Assembly (NCBI GenBank): GCA_002345215.1
Contig: DDVH01000015.1
Span: forward strand, 62,001 to 126,000
Direction: 5' to 3'
DNA length: 64,000 nt
DNA from: Anaerolineales bacterium UBA2317
GTDB lineage: Bacteria; Chloroflexota; Anaerolineae; Anaerolineales; Villigracilaceae
The position numbers were made by a program, and so were the translations under genes. The notes under the pieces are model-generated. The model saw nothing but the letters and a program-made list of their open reading frames with translations, was not told the origin of the DNA and did no database searches. Of this stretch, positions 58,794-64,000 are shown in pieces. Every line of letters begins with the position of its first letter. Position 1 is the first letter of the stretch.

Positions 58794-60572
58794 TTAAGGC
58801 AAGGGAACTCTTAATTCACAAGCATCAGCGGGTTCATTCCATTTACATGCGGTGTTAGCAACACAACGAGATTCTGAATCAATCGGTGCACAAACCTTAT
58901 CTTCAAGTTGAACACATTTTACAGTATTTACTCGTACGGTAATACAACCTTCCCCGCTCAAATCTGCCTCAACTACTGGTATACAGGCACGGGCAGTTTG
59001 GTCAAATGTATAACCAGCCGCACAACCGGGGAGGACACTGCCAGCATTCGGCTGACAACATTGGAATCCGTCGTTATAAGAATAACCTGCCGCACAACCA
59101 GCAAATGTTTGTTGAGCTAGTAATGAGTTGTTAATCCCAAATGGCGCATTTGACTGTCCATTCGGTGGCGCACAGATACCAGCCGAGTCATCAAAATATA
59201 AACCGACCGGGCAAAAACCATCTAACCCAGTACTTACAACACAAAATTGCTGACCATTACTTTCTTTCGTCACATAACCAAGTGGACACCCACCAGCACT
59301 TGGCTGAGCAGAGATAGGAGAATAAACACAAGTTCCGCTTGTGGAATCAAGTGTGTAACCTGCATCACAAACTGCACTCAAACCACTTACGTCAGTCTGA
59401 TTCGTACAAGCAGGGTTGCAGACGACCACTTCATTAGTTGTCTCCATACCGCGTGGACCAAGACATACTAAAGTGCGTAATCCACCTTCAATTCTTTCCT
59501 GACATTGAATACGTGTTCCACGTTCTTCCCATGTTGCACCGAAAGAGATTTGCACAACAGCATAACCATCACCCTGCTGACAATATTGATTCGTAACAAA
59601 TCCTTCTGGCAAAGTACAAGAACTTACAGGAGTTTGTGAATTGGCAGGCACAGCTGCACTTAACTGACAGTATGGTGCAAAAGGTTGTGGATTATTCACA
59701 GCACAACGGAAGCCAGTATCACGGCGATTATCGGTTGGTTCATCAAAGCGGCGAATAGCAGATGGTATTTGTTCTTCTGTACTTTCAAAAGAACTTCCGC
59801 GAATAGAACGATATTGACCACTTTCAGGTCCAGTCGGGTTTGCAGAAGGTGATTGACTGTAGTAATTCTGTCCATACCAATCAAATACCCATTCAAAAAC
59901 ATTGCCTGCCATATCAAACAAACCAAATGGACTCTTACCAGATTCTTGTGAAGTTACATTGCTTGTACTACCAACACAATTTGAAAAATTTACTAAACTA
60001 CAAGAAGGCGAATTCGTACCCCAAGGATATGGATTCCCATTTAAGCCACGAGCAGCTTTTTCCCATTGGGCTTCTGTGGGTAAACTTCCTTGAATCCAGC
60101 CACAATATGTTTGGGCTTGCTCCCAAGTGACTCCAACAACTGGATGACTGGCGAATTCAGGGTTATTAAAAACTGGTCCACCTAATGTTTGAGTTGGTGA
60201 AGAACATATACCAGCACGAACGCATTGGTCGTACATACGATTTGTAACCTTTGTTTCTTGAATCCAATAGCCGTCTAAAGTGACTGTATGAACAGGGGCA
60301 TCAAAACCATTATCTCCCATGACAAAATCACCAGCAGGGATATAAATCAATACGCTACCATCAATCCATTTCATCGTCTCACCGCTTCCCGGTCCGCCTA
60401 ACGGAATTGGTTGCAATACCGGAGCAGACTCAGCAGTGGGCACCTGTGTTGAGGCTTCACCTGTGGCAGTGACCACAACCACAACTGTTTCTGGTGTTGG
60501 TGAGGCACATGCAGATAAAATGAGAATTATTGTTAATGTAAATGCAAATACAAAATAACGAACTCGTTTCAT
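58794..60572 (-). CDS. SUMF1-domain lipoprotein with Cys-rich tail (copy 2)
   Basis: 592 residues. Lipobox LSAC at about 19-22, then a Val/Thr-rich linker. SUMF1 fold about 75-300 (GDFVMGDNG, LPTEAQWEKAARG, PYPWG, FDMAGNVFEWVFDWY, GFRCAV); site of catalytic Cys is RGSSFESTEEQIPSAIRR, so inactive. Tail of nearly 290 residues with Cys repeats of the form GCAAGYxxxxxxxxC. AAAAGGAGATTGA precedes ATG. Confidence 0.88.
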   Translation of the reverse strand: MKRVRYFVFAFTLTIILILSACASPTPETVVVVVTATGEASTQVPTAESAPVLQPIPLGGPGSGETMKWIDGSVLIYIPAGDFVMGDNGFDAPVHTVTLDGYWIQETKVTNRMYDQCVRAGICSSPTQTLGGPVFNNPEFASHPVVGVTWEQAQTYCGWIQGSLPTEAQWEKAARGLNGNPYPWGTNSPSCSLVNFSNCVGSTSNVTSQESGKSPFGLFDMAGNVFEWVFDWYGQNYYSQSPSANPTGPESGQYRSIRGSSFESTEEQIPSAIRRFDEPTDNRRDTGFRCAVNNPQPFAPYCQLSAAVPANSQTPVSSCTLPEGFVTNQYCQQGDGYAVVQISFGATWEERGTRIQCQERIEGGLRTLVCLGPRGMETTNEVVVCNPACTNQTDVSGLSAVCDAGYTLDSTSGTCVYSPISAQPSAGGCPLGYVTKESNGQQFCVVSTGLDGFCPVGLYFDDSAGICAPPNGQSNAPFGINNSLLAQQTFAGCAAGYSYNDGFQCCQPNAGSVLPGCAAGYTFDQTARACIPVVEADLSGEGCITVRVNTVKCVQLEDKVCAPIDSESRCVANTACKWNEPADACELRVPLP

Positions 60573-60630
60573 TCAATCTCCTTTTATTGTTTTCGTGGTT
60601 ACAAAAACAATAGCAGTATTATAAAAGAAA

Positions 60631-60665
60631 AATGCTCCGCTTTATCTAATCATAAGCAGAGCATT
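60631..60665 (-). terminator. Intrinsic terminator after the 60689 gene
   Basis: AATGCTCCGCTT and near-complement AAGCAGAGCATT, one mismatch. Confidence 0.72.
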
Positions 60666-60688
60666 CCAATAAATCTTTTTTCTTATCT

Positions 60689-62686
60689 TTAATTAATACA
60701 AAAAGTTTTACGAATAAAATCTTTCATTTCTTCATTAAAAGCACTGTTTTGAGGCAAAAAATTACAAACCTGTAATTGTAAAAATGAATCTTTCTTAATA
60801 AAGCGTGCCATTTCGTTTGCTTGTTCATAATCTTCTAACAAAATAGCGGATTGTAAAAAGGGCATCCATTCCACAGGGTCTTGAGCAGAAAAGCCCGCAC
60901 GTTTGGCTTTTTGGTTTATATCTAAAACAGTTTCATATTCTCCACGTTGAAATGCAAGCGAGGCAGTCTGATAATAAAAGCACCAATCATGTGGAGGTTC
61001 AGAACCAAACACAAGGTTAGATGGAGGCGCATGGTTTACATCTAAAAGAATGTTGTTTTGATTTGACTCAGAAGCAACCATTTGAATATCATATTGCTCA
61101 TAAGCAGAAACAATTGGCATATTTCCATCAATGACCTGCACGCAAGAAGATAAAGATGGCTGAGTGATAATCAAAATATTGTCATATCCTAAATAAGTGA
61201 TGATTGAGCGACGATTCACAAACGACGGTTTGGCATGATTCAAAATGGAGACCGCACTTTCACGATTCAACACCAAGCCCCATATCGCAGGCTCAACACG
61301 TTGGCTATCCATACTTTGCGGATGATAAATTAGGTTCGCGGGTCCCCAAATAAAATAATCTTCTTCAACAGCCGTGTGGGAATAATTAACTACTAAGGTT
61401 GTATTTTCTTTTATTTGCGGGATACGCCAGCTGACTTGCCACCAGAAATTTTGCATTGCCTGATTGGAACGTGCCCAATGAATCCCATTTAAATGATGTG
61501 TTAATAAAGCAATCCCAATTAATCCATATAAAATTACATTCCTAATCTTTTTCAACCTAAGTTGAAAAAGAAAAGCCACCATCACTAGCACAATACCGGA
61601 AGAACTTGGAAGCATGTAACGGGAATAACTGTAAAAATCTGCTTGTCGATTAGATATAATAACTGGAATAAACCCAGTAATAGTGCAAATTAATCCAATC
61701 CAAATTGCTTCAGTTTGCCAATTTGATTCGGGGTGATTTTCTTCAATATTTTTTTGTGAACGCAGAAAAAATGAAATCACAGCAATACCAACGCTTAACA
61801 ATATGCCAGCAAAAAATATTTCTCGCAAACGTAAAGAAATATCCCATACAGTCGTAAGCGGATATCCCCACGTCAGCACTAAACCTTCAAATACATCTTT
61901 GGCTAGATTTATTGTCCAATTTATTCCTACCAACAAAGGAGACTCAATGAATTCACTTAGCTGAGCACCAAGATCAGTTGCTTTTCTTTGTGAATCAAAA
62001 ATAAAAAACCGCCAAATAAAAAAAGCTAATGAACCAATTGAAAAAGGAATCCAAGAACGTAAAGCGATAAGAAATGCTTGAAAGAATTTCTGGTCTGATG
62101 AAGAGCGAACAACAAGTAGAAGAAATGCCAAAAATCGAAAAACTTCTAACCCTAAATAATATTCAACAAATGTTAAATAAATACTTCCACAAAAGACAGA
62201 AGTTACCCAAAGAATTATTTTATATGAACGTTTCTCAGTCAACACAGCCTTTATACTTAACGCAACCGATAAATGCCCAAGGAATAACCCTACAAATTTT
62301 TCTTCATAATCAATTGCATTTGGGGTAGAAAGAAAGCCTGGGTAAATTAAAAAAAATAATGCCGCCAAAGCCGTTGCGGTTTTTCGTTGCGGCCACAGCA
62401 TTTGCAATGTCCATAAGAATGAAAAAGAACCTAAAACTCGTAATACATAAGCAAAGATGTTATAGCCCAATGGTTCTAATCCAAACATCGAATACAAAAT
62501 TGTCATCAAAATGGTTCGAACAGGGCGATCGATTGCAAAAATCCCCTCAAATGTGCTTACCCCCAAAGCATTGGCTGAGTACATCAAATACCAATCATCA
62601 CGATAATATCCAAACTGATGAATAGATGGTAAGTACGCTATAGCAGAAATAAATATTAATAATAAGGGGATATGATTTTTTCTCAT
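60689..62686 (-). CDS. Polytopic membrane glycosyltransferase-like protein
   Basis: 665 residues. About eleven TM segments in the first 430 residues; the first outer loop has the acidic motif YYRDDWYLMY, like GT-C/GT39 enzymes that use polyprenyl-phosphate sugars. The C-terminal 230 residues are soluble with a TPR-like end (AFQRGEYETVLDINQKAK). Probably glycosylates surface proteins or lipids. Placed between lipoprotein genes that could be its substrates; inference. Confidence 0.75.
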   Translation of the reverse strand: MRKNHIPLLLIFISAIAYLPSIHQFGYYRDDWYLMYSANALGVSTFEGIFAIDRPVRTILMTILYSMFGLEPLGYNIFAYVLRVLGSFSFLWTLQMLWPQRKTATALAALFFLIYPGFLSTPNAIDYEEKFVGLFLGHLSVALSIKAVLTEKRSYKIILWVTSVFCGSIYLTFVEYYLGLEVFRFLAFLLLVVRSSSDQKFFQAFLIALRSWIPFSIGSLAFFIWRFFIFDSQRKATDLGAQLSEFIESPLLVGINWTINLAKDVFEGLVLTWGYPLTTVWDISLRLREIFFAGILLSVGIAVISFFLRSQKNIEENHPESNWQTEAIWIGLICTITGFIPVIISNRQADFYSYSRYMLPSSSGIVLVMVAFLFQLRLKKIRNVILYGLIGIALLTHHLNGIHWARSNQAMQNFWWQVSWRIPQIKENTTLVVNYSHTAVEEDYFIWGPANLIYHPQSMDSQRVEPAIWGLVLNRESAVSILNHAKPSFVNRRSIITYLGYDNILIITQPSLSSCVQVIDGNMPIVSAYEQYDIQMVASESNQNNILLDVNHAPPSNLVFGSEPPHDWCFYYQTASLAFQRGEYETVLDINQKAKRAGFSAQDPVEWMPFLQSAILLEDYEQANEMARFIKKDSFLQLQVCNFLPQNSAFNEEMKDFIRKTFCIN

Positions 62687-62750
62687 TGATAATTTATGAT
62701 AAGAGATTTTCTCAGCAAATAGCCTTGAGAATGTAGAACTATTATAATGT

Positions 62751-62796
62751 AAAGAAAAACGGTATCATCTATAAAAAGATGATACCGTTTTTCTTT
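62751..62796 (-). terminator. Intrinsic terminator after the 62812 gene
   Basis: 20-bp perfect stem with loop ATAAAA; arms start AAAGAAAAACGGTATC. Confidence 0.9.
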
Positions 62797-62811
62797 ACGT
62801 CTTGAAATCCT

Positions 62812-63861
62812 CTAGCCTTGTGGATATAGACAGAAACAACCGTTTGCAGTGCAATACAAAATAGAAGGAGGAGGGCAAGATTGTCCAGGAGGAGGTGGTG
62901 AGTCATCTCCTGGTACAGGTACCGGACAACCGCCTGGCTCATTTCCAGTCGGCTGAAAACCAATTGCCATACGGCAGGTATTATCTAATTCAGATACCTC
63001 TTTAACAGGATAGAAAAATTCAAATTCCTTTAAAGAAGACCCAGCCTGCTCATGGGTAAACATATCGTTTATATCAAACAACTTAGCGTCCAGATCATCT
63101 GTCCCTGCCCACATCCCTACCATAAAACTAGTATCACCAGCTAATAAAGACAATTTAACAGCCATTTGAACTGAATTTGGGTCAGTAGGTGAAATTCGTG
63201 CCCATGCTAAATCTGGGTCATCCTCTTGTCCATTCCCAAAAATCTGGGTTTCATATCCGTTTCCCTGTGCAGGCACGTCATCTGCTACTACTTTGACCTC
63301 ACCACCTATATCACCATTCTCATCAAACCAAACCTGCACATTATTGGTAGTCCATTCTGTAGATGAAGGTTGGAGAACCATAATTAAATAGTCTCCACTG
63401 CCATTTACATTTAAATCAATCTCAAATCCATATTTCCCAACAAGGCTCTGACTTGATAATTCATTACCTTTCACAGCAATGGTAGCATACATCCATGTAT
63501 CGTCCATAGCAAATTCTGCTAGTTGAATATCAAGGTATGGAAAATATATATCCATCGCCTCACTATTGAAAGGTCGTTCATAACGACCAAAAGTAAAGCG
63601 ATCACCACTCGGGGCACGATTTTCATTTGATGTAGTTGAAGAATCATGATCTCCAAGAATACCGCTCTTATTAGTCGGTAACTCCCCCGGTATCATTACA
63701 TGTTGAACAGACTCTGTTGGTGGCAAAGCAGTTGAGAGTTCTACCGGAGAATCGCTCACTACTTCCTCATCACTAGGTGGTGTTACTCCTAAATTACAAG
63801 CCGACAAAAGAACAATAACTAAAACACTTAAAGAAATAAATTTATTAAAATATTTTTTCAT
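62812..63861 (-). CDS. Lipoprotein with C-terminal Pro/Cys-rich tail
   Basis: 349 residues. Lipobox LLSAC at about 18-22. Linker about 23-85; soluble beta domain about 90-300 (FTFGRYERPFNSEAMDIYFPYLDI, GFEIDLNVNGSGDYLIMV). Tail with PPPPGQSCPPP and several Cys resembles the tail of the 57065 protein. Not a known family. Confidence 0.82.
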   Translation of the reverse strand: MKKYFNKFISLSVLVIVLLSACNLGVTPPSDEEVVSDSPVELSTALPPTESVQHVMIPGELPTNKSGILGDHDSSTTSNENRAPSGDRFTFGRYERPFNSEAMDIYFPYLDIQLAEFAMDDTWMYATIAVKGNELSSQSLVGKYGFEIDLNVNGSGDYLIMVLQPSSTEWTTNNVQVWFDENGDIGGEVKVVADDVPAQGNGYETQIFGNGQEDDPDLAWARISPTDPNSVQMAVKLSLLAGDTSFMVGMWAGTDDLDAKLFDINDMFTHEQAGSSLKEFEFFYPVKEVSELDNTCRMAIGFQPTGNEPGGCPVPVPGDDSPPPPGQSCPPPSILYCTANGCFCLYPQG

Positions 63862-63939
63862 TTGATGCCTTTCTATTTTTTATTTCCCACTATTTTAGAA
63901 AACTATTCCCTAAACATCAATAGCGCGCATGTCATGGGG

Positions 63940-64000
63940 TTACTTAAGTACTTTGATTTCTTCCACTGCTTGTGGATTCACTAACGATGATGTATCGCCC
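63940..64000 (-). CDS. acs: Acetyl-CoA synthetase, C-terminal end (partial)
   Basis: Nineteen codons and the TAA stop at 63942-63940 are in the window. The residues GDTSSLVNPQAVEEIKVLK match the very C-terminus of acetyl-CoA synthetase. The gene runs off the right edge. Too short for firm proof. Confidence 0.6.
   Translation of the reverse strand, partial: GDTSSLVNPQAVEEIKVLK

Noticed and set aside
1..64000. Code 4-like use of UGA as Trp
   Set aside because: Many genes here end in TGA, and the two in-frame UGA are at Cys positions, not Trp.
1..64000. CRISPR arrays, prophage, transposons or defence islands
   Set aside because: No regular spacer-repeat units, no cas, integrase, transposase or capsid genes were seen.

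Overview
The window is a compact, roughly 40 % G+C bacterial chromosome segment. Its gene set looks like a free-living member of the Chloroflexota, probably class Anaerolineae. The clues are a topoisomerase I carrying an extra N-terminal zinc ribbon, a V4R/roadblock/response-regulator operon, many small Cys-anchored lipoproteins, aerobic tyrosine catabolism and low-SD lipoprotein genes. The taxon is an inference from gene content, not a measured placement. There are no transposases, phage genes or CRISPR arrays. UGA is an ordinary stop for many genes here (for example at 359, 4512 and 43071).

Layout. 1-9.6 kb: XdhC end, an SPFH protein, NAD(P)HX repair enzyme, then short single-gene units (pirin, NUDIX, methyltransferase, YbaK, YwaF-like). 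9.7-14.9 kb: tyrosine catabolism (HPPD and homogentisate dioxygenase) interleaved with two paralogous lipoproteins and a cupin. 15-16.8 kb: a broken RHS tip with a metallopeptidase domain. 16.9-21.6 kb, minus strand: typA, a polyprenol-phosphate sugar transferase, and a regulator operon behind a near-consensus promoter. 21.8-23.8 kb: tRNA-Asp, tRNA-Leu, dGTPase and greA. 23.8-34.3 kb: mostly minus-strand housekeeping (topA, manC, dprA, rimM, khpA, rpsP, ffh), interrupted by a plus-strand block at 31.1-32.9 kb. 34.5-50.7 kb: transporters, an aldehyde dehydrogenase, a two-subunit CoA-transferase, TPR membrane proteins, RarA and others. 50.7-55.7 kb: a glutamate-cysteine-ligase-like/M20 fusion, an HNH protein and an aminotransferase. 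56.3-63.9 kb: secreted and lipid-anchored proteins, two of them SUMF1-like with Cys-rich tails. The window ends in the C-terminus of acetyl-CoA synthetase.

Most important observation. Two genes that look split are in one frame across a single UGA, and in both the UGA replaces a cysteine of a redox CxxC motif: a thioredoxin-like lipoprotein (37036-37578, U-S-V-C) and an AhpD-like protein (49324-49905, C-Y-Y-U). Each UGA is followed by a hairpin whose spacing and loop fit the bacterial SECIS pattern. They are best read as selenoproteins, not pseudogenes, which implies that this genome has the selenocysteine machinery elsewhere.

Second observation. The aminotransferase at 54284-55585 has a classic attenuator layout: promoter, a 33-codon leader ORF that is apparently leaderless and holds tandem Trp codons, then an intrinsic terminator directly before the Shine-Dalgarno. 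Several families of dispersed palindromic repeats fill the intergenic gaps and often double as terminators; one copy supplies the C-terminal tail of a protein.
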